Below are positions 35,008 through 46,137 of a DNA stretch of 64,000 nt, in pieces. A program made the translations under genes and the position numbers. Numbering within the stretch: the stretch's first letter is position 1; each line of letters begins with the position of its first letter. The stretch lies in NCBI GenBank assembly GCA_030710605.1, contig CP092880.1:19033791-19097790 (forward strand), given 5' to 3'. Under the pieces are notes generated by a model. The model did no database searches. It was not told where the DNA came from and saw only the letters and a list, made by a program, of their open reading frames with translations. The DNA comes from Cordylochernes scorpioides. Lineage: Eukaryota; Arthropoda; Arachnida; Pseudoscorpiones; Chernetidae.

Positions 35008-36249
35008 TTAGTTTTTTTCTAGATTGTAGCGGCGTGGGGATTGGCTTGTATGGCGGCCTGGGGAAATGGACTGGCGTCTTGGGGATCTTCCTCTGTTTGG
35101 ATACGGCGATTGTCTGCGGTAGGTTTGGCTTCTTATGGCTTGGTGGTTACCCATTTGAGGTTCTTGGGTGCTTGGTGCATGTCCTTCGGGTCTCTGCGTC
35201 CATTGTCGGCGTTCTCTACAATATCGCTTAACATGGCCTGGCGGCCGCAATTAAAACATATTGGGATGTTGTCATGCGTCCTCCATTCATCCGTTCTTCG
35301 TTGTGGTGGCGTCTGGTTATATATGGGCGTTTGGGTAGGGTACTGACGTCGTGGAACCTGGTTGAATGTACGTGTTTGGTTGGGGTACGACTGTCGTGGC
35401 GGAGGCCTTTGAATAGGCTTCGAAATTGCAGCTACGTTTTTTTTCAATCTCTTCTCGGATAATTTCTTTCAGAGAAGATGGTTCAGGGGTAGTTGACTCC
35501 GGATTTAGTGCGCGATAAACTTCTTCACGCACGATGCGTCGGATTAAGTCTTCCATTGATTCAGAGTCTGCTGAATCGATGCGGAAACATTCGGTAGTCT
35601 GTCAAATACTACACGTTTTTTTACACGTTTTTTATTTGAAGCCTCGATTTTTCGGCACCATTTGATGAACTCATCGATACTTGCAATGTCTAAAATGATG
35701 ATTGATGACTGATATATCTCCTCCGATATTCCTTTCGTCAAGTGTGCAACTATTTCATTTTCCATCATAGCCGGATTCACTTCTCTGCACAGATGGAGAA
35801 CATCTTGAATGTAAGAATCACTGGTCTCCTCCTTCCCCTGAGCTCGAGTTTTGAGGTTCTCTGCGAGTTGATCTTTTTGGGTGACATGATGTCCGAAATT
35901 CTGAGAAAACATTTTCACAAAAATATCCATGAATTAATTTTCTCTTCAACATTTTCGTACATCTGTGCGCTGTTCCTTGGAGGAAAAAATAAACATTTGC
36001 GAGGCACATTGAATCATCCCAGCAGTTGTAGCGAGCGACGCGATGGAATTCTTTCAACCATTTTTCTGGATTCTGGTTGCGTTCTCCAGTAAAAATAGAA
36101 GGGTTTCTAAAAGGTTGAAAATGGTACTCACCCATTTTTGTCTGTGTCTGTTGCTTGATCATAGCGATGTTTTCTTGAGGTTCTAGTCCTTGTAGTCTTC
36201 GGCTTCTTCTAACGGCTTGGGCGTCGAGGGAATATTCCAGCTTCTCCAC
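35008..36249 (-). pseudogene. gag: Gypsy-1 Gag, frameshifted
   Basis: The frame opens at the primer-binding site and shows VRRSRRLQGLEP, the block FTGERNQNPEKWLKEF typical of arthropod Gypsy capsids, and at least four frame changes. The zinc knuckle is cut by one of them near 35240: CFNCGR is in one frame and PGHVKRYCRERRQ in another. The C-terminus is Arg/Ser-rich (RSPRRQSISPGRHTSQSPRR), as in Gypsy-2. No ATG precedes RRSRRLQG; the first in-frame ATG is at 36162. The frame ends at a TAA directly after a slippery heptamer. Confidence 0.88.
35011..35017 (-). promoter_or_regulatory. Candidate -1 ribosomal frameshift site at the end of gag
   Basis: The minus strand reads GAA-AAA-AAC-TAA. The heptamer A AAA AAC in the gag frame is the canonical retroviral slippery sequence, placed next to the gag stop. 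Gypsy-2 has G AAA AAC TAA at the same position. Confidence 0.7.
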
Positions 36250-36251
36250 CA
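36234..36251 (-). promoter_or_regulatory. Primer-binding site of Gypsy-1
   Basis: TGGTGGAGAAGCTGGAAT lies 2 bp after the 5' LTR. It resembles the Gypsy-2 site TGGCGGAGACGCTGGGTA. The tRNA is not identified. Confidence 0.65.
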
Positions 36252-36253
36252 GT

Positions 36254-36434
36254 TGTCACGGTAGTGATAACGAGTATAACAAAAGTTTAAGTAAAATAAT
36301 TTATTTATAAAATGCCAAACTATTTCTAAAAATTATTTACAAGTAATAATATACAAGAATGGTAAGGGGTGTTGACTATGCAAATATTAATGATGATATA
36401 CCACAGAATATTTAAAATAATTATTACAGTGACA
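36254..36434 (-). repeat. 5' LTR of Gypsy-1
   Basis: 181 bp, TGTCACGG...GTGACA on the plus strand, matching 19222-19402. The minus strand contains AATAAA near 36300. Confidence 0.95.
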
Positions 36435-36634
36435 ATATAACTATATGTAAATTAAAGAACAAAAGAAAAAGAAACCAAAAAAACGTAAACATTGGCGACC
36501 GCCATTCTCTTTGTCTCCCAGCAACTGTTCTATAGTCGATCCTGCGCAGGCGCACACCACGCCCGCCGCCACCGCGTGCTGCTCGATGGGGTCGTGTTTT
36601 CGAGCCGCTTGCCCACTAAAATGGATATTTAACA
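36435..36634 (-). repeat. BEL-2 3' LTR, first part, interrupted by Gypsy-1
   Basis: The minus strand reads ggtgggagta, a BEL-type polypurine tract (36635-36644), then TGTTAAATATCC, the LTR start. A GC-rich segment follows (cctgcgcaggatcg). Gypsy-1 interrupts it at ATAT, so the rest should continue left of 19222. The 5' LTR is missing, so the LTR length cannot be verified. Confidence 0.7.
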
Positions 36635-36715
36635 TACTCCCACCTATGATTTGGGGAAGAAAATCATACAATTAAGATAAGTGATATATATGTGGTACAT
36701 AAAATAAGTTAAGCA

Positions 36716-36845
36716 TTATAAATTAAGTCTCTGTGGTGGCTTGACCACGCGTCCACATCGAGTTCGCTTAGCCTCACTATGCGCTTCTTCAATTGTAGTA
36801 TCTCCTTTTCTAAAAGAGGTAAAATCTTCCCAATTACATTCGTGG
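36716..36845 (-). pseudogene. C-terminal tail of BEL-2 Pol
   Basis: The minus-strand frame reads EDFTSFRKGDTTIEEAH and then RTRCGRVVKPPQRLNL before a stop. This Arg/Pro-rich ending is usual for BEL/Pao Pol. It belongs to the integrase at 48897-50126 and was separated from it by the Penelope insertion. Confidence 0.75.
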
Positions 36846-36849
36846 TAAA

Positions 36850-37523
36850 GACAAAACATTCAGGAGATAAGTTTCTTCATCAATTTATTATGACATCAAG
36901 CTTTCGGGCATAGCGAGGCCCTTCTACAGGATCAAATGTATAAGAAAAATGATACACTATATACACGAAGAAAAAATTTTTGCATATGGATTATAAGAAA
37001 TTAGTTGTAAATTTTTTTTTGAAATAATCGGTGATACTTAGAATTTTGTTTAAAATGAACATCGAGACATAAGCAAATTAATAAAATTTGTTAAGATGAG
37101 AAATATACGATTATTAAAAGGCCTAAGGTAAAATGCATTAAGACTAAAAGACGCTCCATAATACGACGGAAACCATGATAAAAACCATAAGTATTTACAG
37201 GGTAAAACAGTATTAAAAGGATATTAAAATATATTAAAATAAAATGAAATAAACGGGTAACATCAATGGCTATTTATGTAATAAGCTTATATACGGCTCA
37301 GGTACATCAATATGTCTGTTTATACTATAATACCTCAGAGATAGCAAGGCCTCGACAACCAATCTTTTGTGTTTATGTGGTATATTAGAATAATGTGATC
37401 TTGGATCAGTTGTGTTAAAACTGTGCCCTGTCTGTGAATTGTGTTGGACAATAAGTGATTTCGGGTCGTTGTGTCTGATGTTTCTGTTCATGTTCCTGCA
37501 TTCTGTCTTTAATGTAACGGCCA
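36850..37523 (-). pseudogene. Penelope 3' part: rest of the GIY-YIG endonuclease and 3' UTR
   Basis: Directly beyond the GTCT target, the minus strand continues the endonuclease (TGRYIKDRMQEH). After a one-base shift it reads IRHNDPKSLIVQHNSQTGHSF, then HKHKRLVVEALLSL, ending at 37270. This is the second half of the GIY-YIG domain, whose first half lies at 47926 and beyond. The segment 36850-37270 is AT-rich 3' untranslated sequence with the hairpin-like string ggcctcgctatgcccgaaag near 36910. GTCT at 37524-37527 is the left copy of the LARD-CD target duplication. Confidence 0.82.
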
Positions 37524-37527
37524 GTCT

Positions 37528-39420
37528 TGTTGCGTTTCCCGGTTTGGATAGATGAAAAGGGAGGATACACGATGTGACTTATTAAAGTTTCCTTACTTAA
37601 GTATATATATATATAGCAATTTAGGCCAACAACCCCATGTATATAACCCGCAGCAAGACCTTAATGTTGTATAATACAAGCACAGCTGTCAATGATGCAC
37701 TATCGACATATGTCTTTACATCATCACATGTAATGCAATTTGTGCAAACAGGATAAATAAAGAAAAAAAAAAGGGGGGGAACTCTGTAATTGATTAAGAG
37801 TTTGAGTTAAAGCAGGGATCGAGCATATAATATTGTCAGAACAAAGGTCTAAAGATGGAAACAACCACGACACTAGTATACAATTTCATCAGACAACCCA
37901 TGAAATCGTTATTAAATTGGGCAATCTATAAAAGACTCCTTCTGGAGGTTTAGCAACCCACTGAAGACGCTGGGAGCTATTTCATAGAGGAAAATTATAG
38001 CAACAGATCTCTATAATTTCTACAGATCAACTGTAAATGGATTCATATTAAGGCATTTTTATAGCCCAAATAACACAAACAATAGTCAAACATACAAATC
38101 TGTTTGCATCATGCCGTACCCTCCTAACAGCGTAACAATAGCCCGAGGAATCAGAAAATATGGTATAATGGTAAATATGATGGAATAACGCACTGAAACA
38201 CATAAAAGTACAAACATTACTAAAACCTGACAGATAGATACCCTCAAAGTAGCCCTAATAAAGTCGTAATTTGCAACTGTCGCTGTGTCAATATATCACA
38301 GCAAAGATATACTACACAACTCTATTCCAACAGAGTCGGTAGTTCTATATTTATTACAATTTGTGAAATTAAGGTGTGGGGGGTAGTACCATAAAGCAAA
38401 AGGAATGAAATATGTATGAGAGGAAACAAGAAAATTTCTCTAGATATTTATTTAAATAAATTAAAATTTGGGAACATGTCTATACTGACGAGATATGCTA
38501 TTTACATAGTAAAAAATTTAGATAGAGGTGACCTGAAGTTACTTTATAGCCCTTAGGGCCCATGCGAAATCTAGGTTGGTTACTACACAAAAAAGGGGTG
38601 GGGGGGGGGGGGGCGCTAAGTCATAATGACAAATGGCTTACCTTTTCTCGAAAGTGCCGGCAAAGGTCTGGTCTCCCGTCTGAAGACTGTCCTCTCACTG
38701 AGCGACTCAGATTCAATCTGCCTTTTGGCAAAGAAACCCTCTTTTATTCTTGTCTCTCTCCGTTTTCATTCGCTGGCCGCGCCAAAGTTTTTATTGGCTG
38801 GCATTTTCATTCGCCGAAAGAAACACCAATCAAAATGGCCAACGGCTCCAGTATACAATTTCATAGACGCCCCAGGCCTCTCCCATCAAAATAGAACATA
38901 TAGTATTACCAAAACAAAAAAAATCTAAAGAGAGAAACAGCCACGGCACTAGTGTAAATTTTCAGACCCCAGGCCCTCCCTCCACATGGATTGAAATACT
39001 ATCCTCCCTTTTCTCGGGACGGTATATATATCGCCCCCCGTCTTGGCTAAAAATCGACCCAGGCCCCTTTTACCTGGACTGTAATGTGATGCTTCCTTTT
39101 TTCGGGAAGGATATTTATAAGGCTTAGTCTTTTAGAAATCTTCCTTCTCCATTTCTTCTTGTCACCTTTACCTAAATTTTTGGTGAGGGGAATATATGTA
39201 CATATGAAACAACAGTTTCCAGCTCGGATGTCTCTGGATGTCTTCTTCTCCACCAGGCATCAGCTTTCGGCATGGAAGTCTGGTGTCACCAAGTGTCTAA
39301 GTTTCTGGGCAAAAAAAATGGTCTATAAGTCTATGTGGGAGGGAAGCCATGTATCCATTTTTTTATGTTGATTATACATACGCCTTCTGTTGGGTATGGT
39401 TACAAAAACGTGCCCCAACA
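37528..39420 (-). repeat. 3' LTR of LARD-CD (LTR C)
   Basis: Begins TGTTGCGTTTCCCGGTTTGG on the plus strand. It is about 105 bp longer than LTR D because LTR D joins TGTTGCG directly to TATATAACCC. Confidence 0.92.
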
Positions 39421-39434
39421 ATCCTCCCCCTGCC
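39421..39434 (-). promoter_or_regulatory. Polypurine tract of LARD-CD
   Basis: Minus strand ggcagggggaggat directly before TGTTGGGG. Confidence 0.82.
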
Positions 39435-42400
39435 AGGTAATGGACAAATGCGTTTGTGCTACTCATTATTCATCTGCCTTTCATCGGTTACTATGAAAGC
39501 AGGCCCATGTCTAGCAAAATGCATTTTCCATTACTAGGTGAAGCCAGATGTTCCGAAACCTATAGGGAAGATAAGGCTAATCAAAATGATGGTATGCTAT
39601 TCTAGATGTTTATTATTCCGAACATTAGTGGCATTGTGCATCCTGGCAATGGGGTTTTTATGTGTTATTATTCTATCAGCACACTGTTATCAACATAGGT
39701 TATGGGGGACAGTCATATCATATGTATGGAAGTAAGCAAGGTCATCTGTCTCACCAATCATGGGTATATATACCACCCTTCCACTTTCTTCTTTGGCCTT
39801 GAGGAGTAGGCCATCCTTGTGGTAAGTCCTCTCACCTCATCCTTGCCTCTTGGTGTGCTGGTTTCATTGCTACCTTCTTTCTGTTAACAATACAGTTAGA
39901 ACATTTCCCTATTACATATTATATATAAAAAATTGGGCGCCAAGAAGTCGTTTAGAAATAACTGACTAGTCCAACTCCTAAAACATGCCAGCATCTTTAT
40001 TTAAGTACCAATCAAGACATTCGTGTGGTATAGTTATACATATACAATCAAAGGAAAGGATAATTATAGTTAGCTGAAAGAAATATCTTGGTATATAATA
40101 ATTAGCCTATGACATGATGACTTTTGCTAAATTAAAAAAATTACAGAAACAAATTGTGAAAGTAATTATTAAATAAGGCTCGAAATATGTAATGATAAAA
40201 TGAATCCTTCCATGTTATATGATGGGTATAATATATATATTGAAGAAAATACGTATCATGCAGATAGTGATTAAATATGATAAAAAATCATCCCATGATA
40301 GATGATAAAGAAAACCACTACAAAATTATATATGATGACAAAATATATATACATATACAAGTAAGGTGGATAAAAGACAATAAGGGTAAAATAGATCATG
40401 CCTTGAGGGAAGAATAAGCCACGACAACATGTTGAAAAAAAATGCAACATGGCAGGTAAATATTACTAATATCATGAATATCAAAGGAAATAAATTTGTT
40501 GAAATGAATAGTATATGATTATAATATAAATGATATAAAATAATAACCTATTCAATAAGAAAATGAAAACACATTATATATATTTGTGCGCTGAAGGATC
40601 AAGATTTAGTATCTCAGTTAAGTTTTCAATCTTATTCAGTCTGGAATCACGAGTTGGTCACTGGGTAATATTCGTCTATCCCGATCCTACTGGAGGGTGT
40701 GTTTTCTCTTATGTGTTAGATTCCTCTGTTACAATACTCTCTCAACCCAGGTGGGTACGTCATTTAGAATCTTGGTCAAATGGAACATAGCCCAGACCTC
40801 TATTAAACTACACAGTCCATTAAATCTAGGGTGACAATCGTATGAAGAGAATTTTTTGTTTTGTTTTGGCAGAGCGACTAATCAATTTCTACTAATTTGT
40901 CTGTGGCTCCGTTTACCTTGCCTCTGGGGTGTGTACAGTTCAGCTACCTCCCCCTTCCAAGAAATTCATATTACTTTCATCTACTAATATACTCTCTATT
41001 CATTGACCTGAATCCTATAAATCTACATCTTATAAGTTTGAATTTTATCAATCTGAAATTTTGGTTCCTTTTACAAATTCCTTCAGAATTCTACTCCCTG
41101 TATAACTGCTCTTAATTCTACTGTCCTCAATACAACACTTCTAAGACTTTGACTCACTGGCTTGTTCTGGCGTCTCGTTCGCGGTCATTATAGTTAACTA
41201 ATACTTTAAAATCTTATCCTAACATGGAACGAGTCTAAACTCGTTGAAGGTCCTAATAATTACTTATTCTGCCTCTCGAATCGGTCTTATGCTCGAATTC
41301 ATTCCAACAAAACGTATGGCAGGGCGAATCCTTTATTAGAAGAAACTTCCGCTAGCTATGGGGGATCAAACTGGTACCAAAAAAAATTCAATAGACGGAA
41401 ACACTTCGTCTAGAATAACTGGGCAATCTCTGCCTACTTGCCAATCTTACAGGACCTCCCGTCTGGAACACCCTCGCTCCAGCAACGCTAAAAGCGTCGA
41501 AACTACGGTGTCAGATCGGTTACCCAAGGTCGCGCCGTTATACCCCAGGCTATACGGCATGGCTAAAACAAATCCCCCATCCTGCATAAAATTCAATCTA
41601 TACCTCTTCGTTTCCTCTTGCGAGGAGGAGTTGAGTGGGAAATTCGGCTTGATCCTTGCCTTCCACTATCTCCAAGTCTGAGGGTCGGGATAGGGATCAT
41701 TTATCCACAATCCTTAGAATTCAAGCAAAACTAAGATAAAAGAAAATCAAAGGAAAATTATACCCCTTAACGAGGGACCTAACAAAAAGGGAGCGAATAT
41801 TTTCTAACTAGATAGAGTTGTAGTTGTCCTGTTTGAGGCTTCTCGGTCCTAACAAAATTCGAAATAAAAAATAAAATAAAATAAAAATCGATCCTATTAA
41901 AGTCCTTAACCCTATTCTAATGTAATTTGGGCTCACAATATAATAGTTTTTAACCTTCTTACACATTCATTACACCAATTCATTCATACACCCTCCCCCC
42001 TATCATTCACGGTGTGCATACAAACTAAAGTTAAAAGCTGCTACAAAGGCCAAAATACTCATTTATCAATATCAATAGATCCTAACAAATAATAGCATCT
42101 TTCAGGACACAATGTGAAATCAAATAAAATAATAAAATTAAAACAAGTTTGGAACTAAAGCCCTAGGTTACTCAAAAGAAAATGCCTCTGTACAAGCTCT
42201 ATATATACTAATACTTTATACTCGATAAATGATTGTTAACAATAATTGTTAACAATTCTAAATAATCTGGAAGCTAACCTACTAAAAAAAATCAGTGTAA
42301 CTTCAAAAACTGCCCTTGCCTTGACACCAAGCGACTTTTCACGACAATTCTATATAAAGACATACACAAATTATAATGGCGAATAAAGGACCATTAAGCG

Positions 42401-45400
42401 TGACACCTCATAAAAGCGGATTGAGTCTCTCCCCTAGCCACCGTGGGTGAAGTCACTTTCTTCTTACTTCCTCGTGCGTCTGCCCCCTTTGCACTCTATT
42501 GAAAGATGGATTTATAGGGTTTACGATTCCCTACCCAACACTAACATTCCCAAGTGCTTTCCAAGGATCGACTACAGTCTGGGCCTACTTAACTTCTTCC
42601 CCTGGCTTAGGGTCCCTATACTTCACAACTTCACTCTGAGAGATTGACCTTTCATGTTCTCATTAGAAACCTATTTCAAAGCTACTACCTGAAAGCCAGG
42701 GATTATAGGGTTTCTGAATTACCCAACACAAGCCATAGGATGCCTATTAGGTTTGTTGTTTTAGACATAGCCCCCCTCTAATTTGTGATTTCCTACACCT
42801 TCCTTCACCTATTACTCCTGATAATAACTAAAATTTCAGATTTACACTAAATAGTTAATTCACAATGGTATACATTATTCTCATTGGTCTTTGAAACTCG
42901 GGTTTTAACAAGAAATAGTTTGTATAGAAAAAAAAAGGAATCCTAATGAAGTTCTACTTTAAAAAAAAAAAAGGTTTTAAATGAAAAAAAAAAAGGTTGA
43001 AATCTCTAAACTTCTCATTCTATCGAGCTGATTCTCCGTACATACTCCAAAATCCTAGTTAGTGGCGACAGTCTAAGCAGAATTTACACTGTGTGGGCCT
43101 TTTCACCCTTGTAGACCTGCGTAAAGTTAAACTGTTCACACTAACTCTGTCAACTTCCCCTCGTCTCATTACTTCTGAGTTCGCTTTGGTTGTCACTTAG
43201 CGGTTGTTATTAGAAATTTCCTTCATGTATTTATACAGTATGAGGCATAGTAATTAAAAGGCTGCATTTTCATGAGTTCAATTTTCTCACAACATGCTGA
43301 AACGAAATCAAATGTGGTTATAAGATCACTGTCTATGGGGTAACAGGTGCATTTTGAACTGGGAAATGACAAAGTTATTTCGCCTTTTAAGATACTAATT
43401 GTGACTGAGTTTTCTGTTTAGTTATGATGATACACTGAGAATTTGATAGGGAAATTTTTTTGTAGGACTGTGTTGCATATCCGAGGTTTTGTTTGTTCCT
43501 GGGTTAGAAATTTTATATTATTCCTTACTGTCAGTCTGATAATTACATTCCTGGCTCATGAGATAGGTGTGCAACTTGTATAATTCACTGTGGAAATATA
43601 TGTGGACATTTAAGAATTTATAGAGGTATATTTAATATGGAGTCGTCACCTCAGCTCGATCCATCCACATTTTGTTCTGGAATTAGCGTCATATTCTAGA
43701 TGGACTTCACTGCCTCATCTATAGTCCAGGCATATCACCTTAAATGTCAATTTTAGGAAACGTCATCTCGTCCTAGACCTTTCTTTTCTGCATGCTGGCA
43801 CATCTTCAATGACATTTCCAATGTGGGGAACACACCCTTTTGGCGGTCTATCGGTATCCAGTGATCATACTTGGCAGAAAACGTCGTCAAAGGGGGCCTC
43901 CCTCCTTGCGTGTCTAGCCATCTAATCCAATCACGATACCGCCTCACGCCTATAGGTTCCGAATTATATTCAATGTAATATCTTTGCTCGGGTGTCCCGA
44001 CTTTATCAATCTTTATTCACAGCCTTTAGGTGATTTTACTCCGCACTGGAGGCTCGCATTCCGCTAACTTCCTCATTATATACAAGTGTTAAATCGAGCC
44101 TCGATAAACTCTCCTGTCTCCTATACCCCCATTATTAGATAGATCCTGTCTCTAACACAGGTGGCTTTTGCTGCCTTGTCATTAGCTTAAAGCTGTCCAA
44201 GCACACCTCGGGATATCTCAGCTGTCTTGTAGACACCAGCTCCAGTCATCTCCTTTCCTTTGAATATTTTAAAAGATTATCCCAGGTAGTTGTCATAAGT
44301 TAATAAATAGTTCCACAGTGATTAAAAGGTACTCGCGCAAATTGGTCACCAGATCCACTCCTTGAGATTCTGCCATTGGAATGTTAAAACCAGATTTCTA
44401 TCCATTATTGATTTCAAATAAAAAAGGTTTTACGAAGAGAAAAAAAAAAAAGGTGCGTCTTTCTATGGTGATCAAACTTCTCTCTTCACTTTCACCTTAA
44501 GGCTCATATATTTGCCACTCTCCCAATCCACTATGCGTTAAAAAAAATAAAATCGATTAACTATCATTCAGCATGTTAGCCCTAATCTGGATGCACAGGC
44601 TAGTATGATTTGATAGAAAGCGCTATTAAAATGAAGTTAAGATATTTGTATCCAGCAATAATTATCAGAACTCACCTCTGCTGTGAGAAAATTATATCAG
44701 AGCTATGATGAAAAAAAAAATGCTAAGTCATTTCAGTAGACTACTGTAAAACACTGATCATCGTTCTAAATTTGAACCATGGGAATCCAACCTCATTTCT
44801 CATACTGTATATAATAATTTGAGAAAGTAAAATAAAGAAATTGTAATCAATGGTGCTCGCAACAGAATTCAAAATGATTGAGACACAGAACATTATAAAT
44901 AATGTCCAGCAAGCAGGATACCAAACCACCTTTATATTACAACATTTCCACAAAAGTATAACTATCAATAACCCAATAAACAAAACCACAAAATATCTAT
45001 AGGGCGATATGTTACATTCCATACTCACAAACATCTATAACAATAGCCAACTACTTAAGAAACTCTGGCATCCAAACATATTACTGTAATTCCCCTAACA
45101 TAGGCTCCACCATAAAAGTCCACTATCTAAAAATAATCCTACTATCATAAAACCCACTAACCAAAACAGAGAATAAAAGGCAATATATTCCGTAGAGTGT
45201 AACAGCTGCCAAGCCAAATACGCAGGGGAGACAGGAAGGAGAGTCAGCAATAGAATATATGAACATAGACGCAACGTTATTAATCAAGACAATAGGTCTC
45301 TAATTTTCCAATACTGCAAAGGAACAGGTCACACGTTCGCATTAGGAGAACCTAGAATACATTACAATAACATAAACAGCAAATATCAAAGGCTTATAAT

Positions 45401-46113
45401 TGATTCTCTATTATTCAGAAAACACAATAGCATTAATAGAAAATAGATTTGCCCGAAACATATAACACAATATATCCTAGTACCAGCTAATAATATCAAC
45501 AATAATATAAGTAACTTATATGTAATAGCCAATAACTATTATAAAACTACTTAAATAATAGAATTTCTAACCTATAAGATAATTCATAGAATATAGCAAA
45601 CAATAGTAGAATATGTATACATACCTTAACCAAAAAAAAATGTCTTAAGAAAACAAATAATATGCAAAACTTCCTAATGTATATATATATATATATGTAC
45701 ATAGAATCATAATAGTTTTAGCATCAGGCGACGTTATATTTTCTTGATATATTGTATATGTTTCTCCTGTAGAAGAGCGGACAAGCTCGAAAGCTTGAGA
45801 AGACCAGAATAAAAGATACTCATCCCCATAAACGTTTTACTTTGATATCAGAAATCAATGATAATATTAAGGTTTTGCCACAAACAATGTGAATCGTAAA
45901 AGACAGCGGCGAGAGATGCGGTATACACCGCCTCAACATAACTTTCATTGCCTGATAAAATGCCAGTGAAACGGAAAGCATAAATTAAAATTCACGATTT
46001 ATAATAGACTGTTAATCTCAGGATGCGTGGACTACTTCACCAATACTTAAAAATAGTATGGCTTTTCATTAGGTATATATTTCTAAAGTATAGGGGAAGA
46101 AACATATACTAAA
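39435..46113 (-). other. Interior of LARD-CD without recognisable coding
   Basis: Aligns with the LARD-AB interior except for a replaced segment at about 43193-44455. The longest shared minus-strand frame (44741-45034, 97 codons) is hydrophobic (YFVVLFIGLLIVILLW, then LFIMFCVSIIL) and lies about 1.1 kb inside the 5' end; in LARD-AB it is shortened by a 35-bp deletion. A plus-strand frame at 41358-41681 is antisense to the element. Neither resembles a known family. Confidence 0.75.
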
Positions 46114-46118
46114 TTCGA

Positions 46119-46136
46119 GCCCCACGTTGGGCGCCA
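46119..46136 (-). promoter_or_regulatory. tRNA-Lys(1,2) primer-binding site of LARD-CD
   Basis: The minus strand reads TGGCGCCCAACGTGGGGC, 18 of 18 bases of the well-known tRNA-Lys(1,2) primer-binding site. Complementarity to the tRNA 3' end extends through tcgaa. It starts one base after the 5' LTR and fixes the element as minus-oriented. Confidence 0.92.
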
Positions 46137-46137
46137 T

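Larger units (their letters stand above)
19222..36434 (-). mobile_element. Gypsy-1: complete Gypsy element split by LARD-AB
   Basis: Two 181-bp LTRs (TGTCACGG...CAGTGACA on the plus strand) enclose gag and pol on the minus strand, flanked by ATAT at 19218-19221 and 36435-36438. Removing the nested insertion and one copy of its target duplication leaves an element of about 5.2 kb, a compact Gypsy without an env gene. The LTRs differ only by two single-base indels that I can see. Coding parts nevertheless contain many single-base frameshifts. Gag and Pol resemble those of Gypsy-2, so the two are relatives. Confidence 0.93.

Noticed and set aside
36860-36925. Possible second hammerhead (ttgatgaagaaac) in the Penelope 3' region
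   Set aside because: The CTGANGA box is not intact and no stem II separates it from GAAA.
39047-39253. 68-codon frame identical at 47548-47754
   Set aside because: Shared only because both lie in the LTRs of LARD-CD; the frame is not kept in the LARD-AB LTRs and resembles no protein.
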